Part shown: positions 1 through 8,103 of the stretch, piece after piece
Numbering within the stretch: the first letter of the stretch is position 1
Layout of the letters: each line of letters begins with the position of its first letter
NCBI RefSeq assembly: GCF_030412965.1
Contig: NZ_JAUHJQ010000013.1
Location: 1 to 64,000 of the forward strand
DNA from: Nocardioides oceani
GTDB lineage: Bacteria > Actinomycetota > Actinomycetes > Propionibacteriales > Nocardioidaceae
DNA length: 64,000 nucleotides
Direction of reading: 5' to 3'
Notes under the pieces: model-generated
The model's database searches: none
Told to the model about the DNA's origin: nothing
The model's input: only the letters and a program-made list of their open reading frames with translations
Position numbers and translations under genes: made by a program

Positions 1-231
1 GATCCCGGGCACGACCGTCGAGGCGAGGTGCGCCAGGGCGGCGTCGCCCATCGAGGACGTCACGCAGAACCGCTCGCCGAAGGTGGCGGCGGCCCACTCG
101 ATGATGACCTCGGCGGGCGCCAGCTCGAGCTCGGCGCCCCAGTGCGAGACCAGCTCGCGCAGCTCCTCGGGCGTGCGGCCCTCGGTCTGGATGCCGCGGG
201 AGTTGCGGGCGGTGGTGGTGGTGACGCTCAC
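1..231 (-). CDS. cysH: Phosphoadenylyl-sulfate reductase CysH, N-terminal 77 codons (cut by window edge)
   Basis: Thioredoxin-dependent reduction of (phospho)adenylyl sulfate to sulfite in cytoplasmic assimilatory sulfate reduction. Reading down from GTG at 231 gives an N-terminus with SHWGAELELAPAEVIIEWAA and then FGERFCVTSSMGDAALAHLA, which matches the PAPS/APS reductase start, where the TSSMGD segment forms the nucleotide pyrophosphate loop. The catalytic C-terminal cysteine region lies outside the window. The GTG overlaps the TGA of the zinc-ribbon gene, so it is translationally coupled as third gene of the sulfite reductase operon. Confidence 0.85.
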   Translation of the reverse strand, partial: MSVTTTTARNSRGIQTEGRTPEELRELVSHWGAELELAPAEVIIEWAAATFGERFCVTSSMGDAALAHLASTVVPGI

Positions 232-422
232 GCGACCACCCCCGGCGTGCCGGGCCGGACCAGGCCGAGCATCTTCAACGAGAAGGCGCGCAGGCAGCCG
301 CGGCACTCCCAGGTGCCGTGGGGGCTGCTGACCTCGCCGGTCTCGGAGACCACCTCGTGCGGGCGCAGGTCCTCCTCGCCGCAGAACGGGCAGTGGTACG
401 GCGTTCCTGCGCGCTCGCTCAT
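228..422 (-). CDS. Small zinc-ribbon protein between sulfite reductase and cysH (64 aa)
   Basis: A 64-residue protein of unknown function with two CxxC knuckles, CPFC near residue 11 and CRGC near residue 40, which suggests one bound zinc. The N-terminal part is acidic (GEEDLRPHEVVSETGE). ATG at 422 overlaps the sulfite reductase TGA, and its own TGA overlaps the cysH GTG, so it is locked into the operon. As far as I recall, a small protein occupies this slot in other actinobacterial sulfate operons. A role in sulfite reductase assembly, or as a redox partner, is inference only. Confidence 0.85.
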   Translation of the reverse strand: MSERAGTPYHCPFCGEEDLRPHEVVSETGEVSSPHGTWECRGCLRAFSLKMLGLVRPGTPGVVA

Positions 423-2125
423 GACGCGCTCGCCGCCAGCTGCCGCTCGCCGCGCAGCAGCTCCTCGTCGGCCCGGTGCACCCAGGCCGAGAACGTCTCG
501 CCCTCGGTGCGGTCGGCCAGGTAGCTGGTCACGACGGAGGTGATGTAGTCGTCCAGCCCGGCACTGGTCACCTTGTGGGCGCGCAGCTTGCGGCCGAAGT
601 TCGCCTCGAGCCCGGTCGCGCCGCCGAGGTGGACCTGGAAGCCCTCGACCTGCTCGCCGTCGTGCATCACGAGCTGGCCCTTGAGGCCGATGTCGCCGAC
701 CTGGGTGCGGGCGCAGGCGTTGGGGCAGCCGTTGACGTTGACGGTGATCGGGGTGTCGAGCTCGGGGAAGCGCTGCTCGAGGGAGTCGACGAGGCGGCGC
801 GCGCGCTCCTTGGTGTCGACGATCGCCAGCTTGCAGAACTCGATGCCGGTGCAGGCCATCGTGTTGCGCCGCCAGTTCGAGGGCCGCGCGGAGAGCCCGA
901 TGACGTCGAGCGCCTCCACGACCTGCTCGACCGCGGCCGGCTCCACGCCGATCAGCACGATCTTCTGGTACGGCGTCAGGCGGGCGCCCGCGATGCCGTG
1001 CTCGGCCATGAGGTCGGCCAGCTGCACCAGCATCGTGCCGGAGACCCGGCCGGCGGTCGGCGCGACGCCGACGTACTTCTTGCCGTCCTTCTGGTCGTGC
1101 ACGCCGATGTGGTCGCGGTGGCCGACCGGCGAGACGGGCGAGGGGTTCGAGACCAGTGCGCGCTGGAGGTACTCGGTCTCGAGGACCTCGCGGAACTTCT
1201 CCACGCCCCAGTCGGCGACGAGGAACTTCAGCCGGGCCCGCGAGCGGAGTCGGCGGTAGCCGTAGTCGCGGAAGATCGAGGCCACGCCCTCCCAGACGTC
1301 CGGGACGTCCGCGAGCGGGATCCACACGCCGAGCTTCTGGGCGAGCATCGGGTTGGTCGAGAGGCCGCCGCCGACCCACAGGTCGAAGCCCGGGCCGTGC
1401 TCGGGGTGGACGGTGCCGACGAAGGAGACGTCGTTGGTCTCCGGCGACACGTCGTGCGAGGGGTGGCCGGTGACGGCGGTCTTGAACTTGCGCGGCAGGT
1501 TGGAGAAGTCCGGGTTGCCGATGTAGCGGTCGAAGATCTCCTCGAGCGCCGGGCTGCCGTCGATGATCTCGTCGGTGGCGACGCCCGCGACCGGGGAGCC
1601 GAGGAACGGGCGGGGGGAGTCGCCGCAGGCCTCGAGCGAGCTCAGGCCGGCCTCGTCGAGGCGGTCCCAGATCGCGGGGACGTCCTCGATGCGGATCCAG
1701 TGGTACTGGATGTTGGCGCGGTCGGTGACGTCGGCGGTGTCGCGGGCGAAGTCCTGGCCGATGGTCCCCAGGGCGCGCACGGCGGCGGGGGAGAGCAGCC
1801 GGCCGTCGGAGCGGACCCGCAGCATGAAGTAGCGGTCGTCGAGCTCCTCCTCGGGCACGGTCGCGGTCTTGCCGCCGTCGAAGCCCGGCGCGCGCTGGGT
1901 GTAGAGGCCCATCCAGCGGAAGCGGCCGCGGAGGTCGGCGGGGTCGATCGAGTCGAAGCCGCGCTTGGAGTAGATGTCCAGGATCCGCCCGCGCACGTTG
2001 AGCGGGTTGTCGTCCTTCTTGGACTGCTCGTTCTTGTTGAGCGGCTCCCGGTAGCCCAGGGCCCACTGACCCTCACCGCGCTTGGGGCGGGGCCGGGGAG
2101 CAGGACGGGTGGGGGTCTCGGTCAC
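419..2125 (-). CDS. nirA: Ferredoxin-type nitrite/sulfite reductase (568 aa)
   Basis: Six-electron reduction of sulfite to sulfide using sirohaem coupled to a [4Fe-4S] cluster. Both cluster motifs are visible in the C-terminal half: CTGIEFC (Cx5C) and NGCPNACAR (Cx3C). The two-fold repeat of ferrite reductase-like domains and the length near 560 fit the actinobacterial NirA/SirA family. The GTG start at 2125 is chosen because AAGGAC lies about 8 nt upstream. Linkage to cysH indicates sulfite rather than nitrite as the physiological substrate. It is preceded by a leader peptide at 2201-2290. Confidence 0.93.
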   Translation of the reverse strand: MTETPTRPAPRPRPKRGEGQWALGYREPLNKNEQSKKDDNPLNVRGRILDIYSKRGFDSIDPADLRGRFRWMGLYTQRAPGFDGGKTATVPEEELDDRYFMLRVRSDGRLLSPAAVRALGTIGQDFARDTADVTDRANIQYHWIRIEDVPAIWDRLDEAGLSSLEACGDSPRPFLGSPVAGVATDEIIDGSPALEEIFDRYIGNPDFSNLPRKFKTAVTGHPSHDVSPETNDVSFVGTVHPEHGPGFDLWVGGGLSTNPMLAQKLGVWIPLADVPDVWEGVASIFRDYGYRRLRSRARLKFLVADWGVEKFREVLETEYLQRALVSNPSPVSPVGHRDHIGVHDQKDGKKYVGVAPTAGRVSGTMLVQLADLMAEHGIAGARLTPYQKIVLIGVEPAAVEQVVEALDVIGLSARPSNWRRNTMACTGIEFCKLAIVDTKERARRLVDSLEQRFPELDTPITVNVNGCPNACARTQVGDIGLKGQLVMHDGEQVEGFQVHLGGATGLEANFGRKLRAHKVTSAGLDDYITSVVTSYLADRTEGETFSAWVHRADEELLRGERQLAASAS

Positions 2126-2200
2126 GGGTGTGTCCTTCGCGCTGGTGTGCGGCGCGGCCCCGGAGGGGCGGCGCGGCGGGAGGTCGTCGGGTCGGCGTCG

Positions 2201-2290
2201 TCAGCGCTGGCGACACATCATGCTGCGGGTGCGCCCGAGGTCCACGTGGCGGCGGACCACGAGGTAGGCGTGCGTTGCAGCGGAGACCAT
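2201..2290 (-). CDS. Putative regulatory leader peptide (29 aa) upstream of the sulfite reductase operon
   Basis: The minus strand from ATG 2290 to TGA 2203-2201 encodes a 29-residue peptide whose second half reads VVRRHVDLGRTRSMMCRQR. The RRHVDL...CR pattern matches my memory of short actinobacterial leader peptides found upstream of sulfur-metabolism genes, where a near-terminal Cys codon could sense cysteinyl-tRNA supply. A GAGACT box 8 nt before the ATG suggests a leaderless start. The operon's first long gene begins 75 nt downstream of its stop, with a GCCCC/GGGGC stem between them. Attenuation is inference. Confidence 0.6.
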   Translation of the reverse strand: MVSAATHAYLVVRRHVDLGRTRSMMCRQR

Positions 2291-2297
2291 GTCAAGG

Positions 2298-2372
2298 AGT
2301 CTCAGTCCCCGGACGGACCGCTCACAAGGCGAGTTCTCGTGATGTGAGACGGCTGTCCGCGATGTGGGACGG
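2298..2372 (-). promoter_or_regulatory. Promoter with two direct repeats upstream of the sulfur operon
   Basis: Reading the minus strand, CCGTCCCACATC (2372-2361) and CCGTCTCACATC (2352-2341) form a direct repeat with a 20-bp period. TTGTGA (2327-2322) and GAGACT (2303-2298), separated by 18 bp, look like -35 and -10 elements placing transcription start at the leader ATG 2290. An inverted copy, CGTCCCACGTC, sits at 2408-2418 on the plus strand. The repeats resemble an activator or repressor site, but I cannot name the regulator. Confidence 0.45.
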
Positions 2373-2480
2373 CGAGGCCGCGGCACGGCGCGGAACGCGG
2401 CCCGGTGCGTCCCACGTCACACCCGCGGTGCACGGTCGCCGAGGCGGTACGAGCCGGCGTACCTCACTAGGGTGGGGCCC

Positions 2481-3926
2481 ATGAGCGACGACCTCTCCCG
2501 CCTCACCAGCAGCGCGTACTCGCAGGCCCTCGAGGTCATCGCCGCGGTGGAGCCGCGCATCGCGCAGGCCACCCGCCAGGAGCTGGCCGACCAGCGCGCC
2601 TCGCTGAAGCTGATCGCCAGCGAGAACTACGCCTCGCCGGCCGTGCTGATGACGATGGGCACCTGGTTCAGCGACAAGTACGCCGAGGGCACCGTCGGCC
2701 ACCGCTTCTACGCCGGCTGCCAGAACGTCGACACCGTGGAGTCGCTCGCCGCCGAGCACGCCCGCGAGCTGTTCGGCGCGGAGTACGCCTACGTCCAGCC
2801 GCACTCCGGCATCGACGCCAACCTGGTCGCGTTCTGGTCGATCCTCGCGCACCGGGTGGAGTCGCCGGCGCTGGAGCGGCTCGGCGCGAAGAACGTGAGC
2901 GAGCTGACCGAGGCCGACTGGGAGTCGCTGCGCAAGGAGCTCGGCAATCAGCGCCTGCTCGGCATGTCGCTCGACGCCGGCGGCCACCTCACCCACGGGT
3001 TCCGCCCGAACATCAGCGGCAAGATGTTCCACCAGCAGCAGTACGGCACCGACCCGGCGACCGGCCTGCTCGACTACGACGCGGTCGCCGCCAAGGCCCG
3101 CGAGTTCAAGCCGCTCGTGCTCGTGGCCGGCTACTCGGCGTACCCCCGCCGGGTGGACTTCGCGAAGATGCGCGAGATCGCCGACGAGGTCGGCGCGACG
3201 CTGATGGTCGACATGGCCCACTTCGCCGGCCTCGTCGCGGGCAAGGTGTTCACCGGGAACGAGGACCCGGTGCCGCACGCGCACGTCGTCACGACCACCA
3301 CCCACAAGTCGCTGCGCGGCCCGCGCGGCGGCATGGTGCTGGCGACCGAGGAGTACGCCCCGAGCGTCGACCGCGGCTGCCCGATGGTCCTCGGCGGTCC
3401 GCTCTCGCACGTGATGGCGGCCAAGGCCGTCGCGCTGGCCGAGGCCCGGCAGGACTCCTTCCGCGGCTACGCCCAGCAGGTCGCCGACAACGCCCAGTCG
3501 CTGGCGCAGGGTTTCCTGTCCCGCGGCGCGGACCTGGTCACCGGCGGCACCGACAACCACCTGGTGCTGCTCGACGTCTCCCGCTTCGGCCTCACCGGCC
3601 GCCAGGCCGAGTCGGCGCTGCTCGACGCCGGTGTGGTCACCAACCGCAACTCCGTGCCGAACGACCCGAACGGCGCCTGGTACACCTCCGGCATCCGGCT
3701 CGGCACGCCCGCCCTGACCACCCGCGGCTTCGGTCACGACGAGTTCGACCGCGTCGCCGAGCTGATCGTGGACGTGCTCTCGAGCACCCAGCCCGGCACG
3801 ACGAAGGCGGGCGGCCCGTCCAAGGCGTCGTACGTCCTCGGCGACGGCGTGGCCGACAAGGTGCGCGCCGCCTCGGCCGAGCTGCTCGACAAGCACCCGC
3901 TCTACCCGGGGCTCGAGCTGTCCTGA
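2481..3926 (+). CDS. glyA: Serine hydroxymethyltransferase GlyA, long form (481 aa)
   Basis: PLP enzyme that interconverts serine and glycine while charging tetrahydrofolate with a one-carbon unit. The PLP lysine is in TTTTHKSLRGPRGG at about residue 276, and the N-terminal ASENYASPAV segment is typical. It is roughly 50 residues longer than the usual 420-430; the extra sequence lies around residues 130-180, as I recall for one of the Streptomyces paralogues. ATG 2481 is chosen over an upstream in-frame start because TAGGGT at 2468-2473 sits 8 nt before it, giving a leaderless mRNA, and the upstream residues look random. Confidence 0.95.
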   Translation: MSDDLSRLTSSAYSQALEVIAAVEPRIAQATRQELADQRASLKLIASENYASPAVLMTMGTWFSDKYAEGTVGHRFYAGCQNVDTVESLAAEHARELFGAEYAYVQPHSGIDANLVAFWSILAHRVESPALERLGAKNVSELTEADWESLRKELGNQRLLGMSLDAGGHLTHGFRPNISGKMFHQQQYGTDPATGLLDYDAVAAKAREFKPLVLVAGYSAYPRRVDFAKMREIADEVGATLMVDMAHFAGLVAGKVFTGNEDPVPHAHVVTTTTHKSLRGPRGGMVLATEEYAPSVDRGCPMVLGGPLSHVMAAKAVALAEARQDSFRGYAQQVADNAQSLAQGFLSRGADLVTGGTDNHLVLLDVSRFGLTGRQAESALLDAGVVTNRNSVPNDPNGAWYTSGIRLGTPALTTRGFGHDEFDRVAELIVDVLSSTQPGTTKAGGPSKASYVLGDGVADKVRAASAELLDKHPLYPGLELS

Positions 3927-4025
3927 CCGTTCCTGGGCGGCACCGGCACCCGACGCGGGTCGCGGTGTCGCCCAGGTCACGTCCGGGTACCTGCCGCGGT
4001 CACGTCCAGCGACCGGGGAGCACCC

Positions 4026-5402
4026 ATGACGACCAACGCCGACGGCTCGGGCGGCCAGGCGCCCCCGAAGAGCCGCACGCACTACCTCTACATCGCGGTC
4101 ATCGTCGCGGTGCTCGCCGGCATCGCCGTCGGCCTCGCGGCACCCGACTTCGCGACGCGGCTCGCCTTCCTCGGCGAGGCGTTCATCGCGCTGATCAAGA
4201 TGATGATCCAGCCGGTCATCTTCGTGACGATCGTGATCGGCGTCGGCTCGGTCGCGAGCGCCGCGCGGGTCGGCAAGGTCGGCGGCCTCGCGCTCGGCTA
4301 CTTCCTGACGATGTCGACCGTCGCGCTGGCGATCGGCCTGGTCGTCGGCAACCTGCTCAAGCCCGGAGAGGGCCTCGAGCTCGACGAGGAGCTCGCCTCG
4401 GCGGGCCGGGAGCAGGCCGGCGAGGAGGAGTCGACGACCGACTTCGTGCTCGGCATCGTGCCGGACTCGCTGTTCTCCGCGCTCACCTCCGGCGAGGTGC
4501 TGCAGACCCTGCTCGTCGCGCTGCTCGTGGGCTTCGCGCTGCAGGCGATGGGCCGCTCCGGTGAGCCGGTGCTCGTGGTCTTCGGCCACCTGCAGAAGGT
4601 GGTCTTCCGCGTGCTGGCGATGGTCATGTGGGCTGCGCCGGTCGGTGCGTTCGGTGCGATCGCCGGCGTCGTGGGCGAGACCGGCGTCGACGCGCTCAAG
4701 AGCCTCGCGGTGATCATGGTCGGCTTCTACCTCACCTGCTTCCTCTTCGTCTTCGTGGTGCTCGGCGCGCTGCTGAAGCTCTTCGCCGGCGTCAACATCC
4801 TCAAGCTGCTGCGCTACCTCGGCCGGGAGTTCCTGCTGATCGTCTCGACCAGCTCCTCGGAGACCGCCCTGCCGCGGCTGATCGCGAAGATGGAGCACGC
4901 CGGCGTCGACAAGCCCACGGTCGGCGTCGTCGTCCCGACCGGCTACTCCTTCAACCTCGACGGCACCGCGATCTACCTGACCATGGCGTCGCTGTTCATC
5001 GCCGAGGCGCTCGGCGACCCGCTCTCGATCGGCGAGCAGGTCTCCTTGCTGCTGTTCATGATCATCGCCTCCAAGGGCGCCGCCGGCGTCTCCGGCGCCG
5101 GCCTGGCGACCCTCGCCGGCGGGCTCAGCTCCCACCGGCCCGAGCTGCTCGACGGCGTCGGCCTCATCGTCGGCATCGACCGGTTCATGTCGGAGGCCCG
5201 CGCGCTGACCAACTTCGCCGGCAACGCCGTCGCCACCGTGCTCGTCGGTCACTGGACCGGCGGCCTCGACCGCGACCGCCTCGACCGGGTGCTCGGCGGC
5301 GACGAGCCGTTCGACGAGACCACCATGATCGACGACCACGAGCCGGTCGAGACCGGTGGCAACGCCCCCGCCGAGGAGCGGCTGACCTCACCGGCGGGGT
5401 GA
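4026..5402 (+). CDS. Dicarboxylate/amino acid:cation symporter, DAACS family (458 aa)
   Basis: Inner-membrane secondary transporter of the GltP/DctA/GltS-like family, importing glutamate, aspartate or C4-dicarboxylates with protons or sodium. Family signatures are present: the serine-rich STSSSETALPRL re-entrant hairpin, the NLDGTAIYL motif of TM7, SKGAAGVSGAGL of the second hairpin, and a TM8 segment ending NFAGNAVATVLV. The region around residues 112-145 is an acidic extracytoplasmic loop. It stands alone, about 100 bp after glyA, and is convergent with aidB. The substrate cannot be assigned from sequence alone. Confidence 0.92.
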   Translation: MTTNADGSGGQAPPKSRTHYLYIAVIVAVLAGIAVGLAAPDFATRLAFLGEAFIALIKMMIQPVIFVTIVIGVGSVASAARVGKVGGLALGYFLTMSTVALAIGLVVGNLLKPGEGLELDEELASAGREQAGEEESTTDFVLGIVPDSLFSALTSGEVLQTLLVALLVGFALQAMGRSGEPVLVVFGHLQKVVFRVLAMVMWAAPVGAFGAIAGVVGETGVDALKSLAVIMVGFYLTCFLFVFVVLGALLKLFAGVNILKLLRYLGREFLLIVSTSSSETALPRLIAKMEHAGVDKPTVGVVVPTGYSFNLDGTAIYLTMASLFIAEALGDPLSIGEQVSLLLFMIIASKGAAGVSGAGLATLAGGLSSHRPELLDGVGLIVGIDRFMSEARALTNFAGNAVATVLVGHWTGGLDRDRLDRVLGGDEPFDETTMIDDHEPVETGGNAPAEERLTSPAG

Positions 5403-5446
5403 GCGGCGACCGGCGGTACGTCGGGCGCCCTGACCCCTCGACCGCC

Positions 5447-7099
5447 TCAGACGACGGGCGTGGTCCGCTCGACGATGGCGCGGAGGTCGCCGCCGGCGAG
5501 GGCGCCGTACGTGCCGTCGTACGACGTGCCGAGGCGTGAGGCGCAGAAGACGTCGGCGACCTCGGGCGGGCCGAAGCGGACGAGCAGGGAGCCCTGCAGC
5601 ACGGCGGCCATCCGGCCGGCCAGGCGGCGGGCGCCGACCTCGAGCTGGGCGGGGTCGCCCATGAGCGAGCCGAGCATGGCCAGCACGTCGTCGACCGCGC
5701 GGTCCAGGCGCGCGTCGCCACCACGGGCGCGGCCCACCTCGGTGATCCAGGCGTCGAGCGCCTCGGGCTCGCGGCCGAGGGCGCGCAGGACGTCGAGCGC
5801 GTTGACGTTGCCCGAACCCTCCCAGACGGAGTTCAGGGGCGCCTCGCGGTAGAGCAGCGGCAGCACCGACTCCTCGACGTACCCGTTGCCGCCGAGGCAC
5901 TCCAGCGCCTCGCCGACCATGGCCGGCGTGCGCTTGCAGACCCAGAACTTCGCCAGCGGCAGCGCGATCCGGCGCAGCGCGGCCTCGTGCGGGTCGTGGA
6001 GCGCGTCGACGGCGGAGGCGAGGCGCATCGCGAGCGCGGTGGCCGCCTCGGTCTCGACGGCGAGGTCGGCCAGGACGTTCTGCATGAGCGGCTTGTCGGC
6101 CAGCGTCGAGCCGAACGCGGAGCGGTGCGCGGCGTGCCAGGAGGCCTCGGAGACCGCGCGGCGCATCAGCCCGGCCGAGCCGAGCACGCAGTCGAGCCGG
6201 GTGGCGGCGACCATCTCGATGATCGTGCGGACGCCCCGGCCCTCGTCGCCGAGGCGGTGTGCCACGGTGCCGTCCATCTCCAGCTCCGAGGAGGCGTTCG
6301 AGCGGTTGCCGAGCTTGTCCTTGAGGCGGACCACGTCGAGCTGGTTGCGGGTGCCGTCGGGCAGCACGCGCGGCACCACGAAGCAGGTGACGCCGCCGGC
6401 TGCCTGGGCGAGCACGAGGAACACGTCGTTCATCGGGGCGGAGGTGAACCACTTGTGGCCGTGCAGCGTGTACGTGCCGTCGGTCGACGTCGGCCTCGCC
6501 TGCGTGATGTTGGCGCGGACGTCGGAGCCGCCCTGCTTCTCGGTCATCCCCATGCCGGCCAGCGCGCCGCGCTTCTCCGAGGCGAGCCGCACGCCGGGGT
6601 CGTACGTCGTGGACGCGAGCAGCGGCGTCCACTCCTTGGCGATCGCGTCGTCCGCGCGGAGCGCCGGCACGGCGGCGTACGTCATCGAGACGGGGCAGCC
6701 ATGACCGGGCTCGGTGTGCGACCAGGCCATGAAGCCGGCCGCCCGTCGCAGGTGCGCGTGGGGCGCGCCGGCCTCCTGCTGCTCCCACGGCGCGGCGCCG
6801 AGCCCGTGGCCGACGGCGCGCTCCATGAGCCAGTGCCACGAGGGGTGGAAGACGACCTCGTCGATGCGGGTGCCGTACCGGTCGTACGGCGTCAGCCGCG
6901 GGTGGTGCTCGTTGGCGAGCTGGCCGTGCTCGCGGGCCTCGGCCGAGCCGGCCTGCGCACCGAGCGGGACCAGGTCGTCGAGGACCTCCGGGGAGCCGTG
7001 CCGCAGGACCGCCTCGGTGAGGGCCAGGTCGGCGGTGACGACGTTGTGACCGACCAGCGGGGGCGCCTGGTTGGTGGTGACCCGGATCTCGGTGCGCAT
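5447..7099 (-). CDS. aidB: AidB-like acyl-CoA dehydrogenase family protein (550 aa)
   Basis: FAD flavoprotein of the acyl-CoA dehydrogenase fold. Length and landmarks match E. coli AidB: FHPAWH-like FHPSWHWLM near the N-terminus, CPVSMTYAA, then the MGMTEKQGGSDVRAN flavin-region signature and ECLGGNGYVEES near residue 400. AidB belongs to the adaptive alkylation response and can bind DNA; its enzymatic substrate is unclear. No Ada-type regulator is adjacent. ATG 7099 is a leaderless start 6 nt after TACGGT (7111-7106), a -10 shared symmetrically with the divergent gene at 7117. Confidence 0.85.
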   Translation of the reverse strand: MRTEIRVTTNQAPPLVGHNVVTADLALTEAVLRHGSPEVLDDLVPLGAQAGSAEAREHGQLANEHHPRLTPYDRYGTRIDEVVFHPSWHWLMERAVGHGLGAAPWEQQEAGAPHAHLRRAAGFMAWSHTEPGHGCPVSMTYAAVPALRADDAIAKEWTPLLASTTYDPGVRLASEKRGALAGMGMTEKQGGSDVRANITQARPTSTDGTYTLHGHKWFTSAPMNDVFLVLAQAAGGVTCFVVPRVLPDGTRNQLDVVRLKDKLGNRSNASSELEMDGTVAHRLGDEGRGVRTIIEMVAATRLDCVLGSAGLMRRAVSEASWHAAHRSAFGSTLADKPLMQNVLADLAVETEAATALAMRLASAVDALHDPHEAALRRIALPLAKFWVCKRTPAMVGEALECLGGNGYVEESVLPLLYREAPLNSVWEGSGNVNALDVLRALGREPEALDAWITEVGRARGGDARLDRAVDDVLAMLGSLMGDPAQLEVGARRLAGRMAAVLQGSLLVRFGPPEVADVFCASRLGTSYDGTYGALAGGDLRAIVERTTPVV

Positions 7100-7103
7100 G
7101 CGG

Positions 7104-7112
7104 ATACCGTAA
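7104..7112. promoter_or_regulatory. Symmetric bidirectional -10 element between aidB and the YihY gene
   Basis: TACCGT on the plus strand (7105-7110) and TACGGT on the minus strand (7111-7106) overlap almost completely. Each is followed by exactly 6 nt and then an ATG, at 7117 on plus and 7099 on minus. The two genes are only 17 bp apart. This is direct sequence observation; that RNA polymerase uses one box in both directions is inference. Confidence 0.65.
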
Positions 7113-7116
7113 GACC

Positions 7117-8094
7117 ATGGACCCGGCGACCGGGCCCCGGACGGCGGGGCGGCGGGAGGGCCGGGACGGCCTCGCGGGCCGGCTCGACCGGGCGCGGCAC
7201 ACGCTGTGGCGGCTGGTCGTCACCACGGTCGGCTCGTGCATGCGCTACCGGGTCACCGGCCTGGCCGCCGAGGGCGCGTTCTTCGCCGTGCTGTCGGTCC
7301 CGCCGCTGATCTTCGCGTTGGCCGGTGCGATCGGCTACGTCACCGACCGGTTCAGCCCGGCGCAGGTCGAGGACGTCCGGCAGGCGGTGGTCGACCTGTC
7401 CTCCCGGCTGCTGACCGACCGGGCCGTCGACGGCGTGATCGTGCCGACGATGAACGACGTGCTCCGGGGCGGGCGCTTCGACGTCATCTCGCTCGGCTTC
7501 GTGCTCGCGCTGTGGTCGGGCTCGCGGGCGCTCAACGTCTTCGTCGACACCATCACGATCATGCACGGGCTCGGCGGGCACCGCGGGATCATCAAGACCC
7601 GCGCGCTGTCGTTCGTGCTCTACGTCCTGGCTCTGGTGACCGGCGTCTTCTCCATCCCGCTGATGGTGGCCGGGCCGTCGTTGGTGCGCGACGCCCTGCC
7701 GGACTCGTTCGACTTCCTGCTGGCCTTCTACTGGCCCGCGGTCTCGATCGTGTGCATCTGCTTCCTCGCGACGCTGTACCACGTGTCGGTGCCGGTCCGG
7801 ACGAACTGGAGCTTCAACCTCCCCGGCGCCACCTTCTCCCTCGTCGCGTGGATCCTCGGGTCCTACGTGCTGCGGTGGGTGCTGACCGTGACCGCCGCGG
7901 ACTCCAAGTCGATCTACGGCCCGCTGGCGGCGCCGATCGCGGTGCTGCTGTGGCTCTACATCGTCGCGATCGCCGTGCTCATCGGCGCGGCGGTCAACGC
8001 GGCGTTCGACACCGTGTTCCCGCAGAAGGCGACGACGCGGGCGCGGCTGGAGCTCGTGACCCGGCTGCGTCACCTCGGCGGCCGGGACCGGTAG
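7117..8094 (+). CDS. YihY/virulence factor BrkB family membrane protein (325 aa)
   Basis: Polytopic inner-membrane protein of the YihY (UPF0761) family, sometimes misnamed RNase BN; biochemical function is unknown. Around six hydrophobic helices follow a basic N-terminal tail of about 30 residues. Family landmarks include AFFAVLSVPPLIFALAG, LWSGSRALNVFVDTI, and the C-terminal LAAPIAVLLWLYIVAIAVLIGA segment. It starts leaderless at ATG 7117 and is followed 9 bp later by the K+ channel gene, so the two are probably cotranscribed. Confidence 0.88.
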   Translation: MDPATGPRTAGRREGRDGLAGRLDRARHTLWRLVVTTVGSCMRYRVTGLAAEGAFFAVLSVPPLIFALAGAIGYVTDRFSPAQVEDVRQAVVDLSSRLLTDRAVDGVIVPTMNDVLRGGRFDVISLGFVLALWSGSRALNVFVDTITIMHGLGGHRGIIKTRALSFVLYVLALVTGVFSIPLMVAGPSLVRDALPDSFDFLLAFYWPAVSIVCICFLATLYHVSVPVRTNWSFNLPGATFSLVAWILGSYVLRWVLTVTAADSKSIYGPLAAPIAVLLWLYIVAIAVLIGAAVNAAFDTVFPQKATTRARLELVTRLRHLGGRDR

Positions 8095-8103
8095 GTTCCT
8101 CGC

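Noticed and set aside
2322..5339. A 1005-codon open frame on the minus strand opposite glyA and the symporter
   Set aside because: It is antisense to two clearly real genes and its translation is an Arg/Asp/Glu/Gly-rich sequence without motifs, a usual artefact of high GC.
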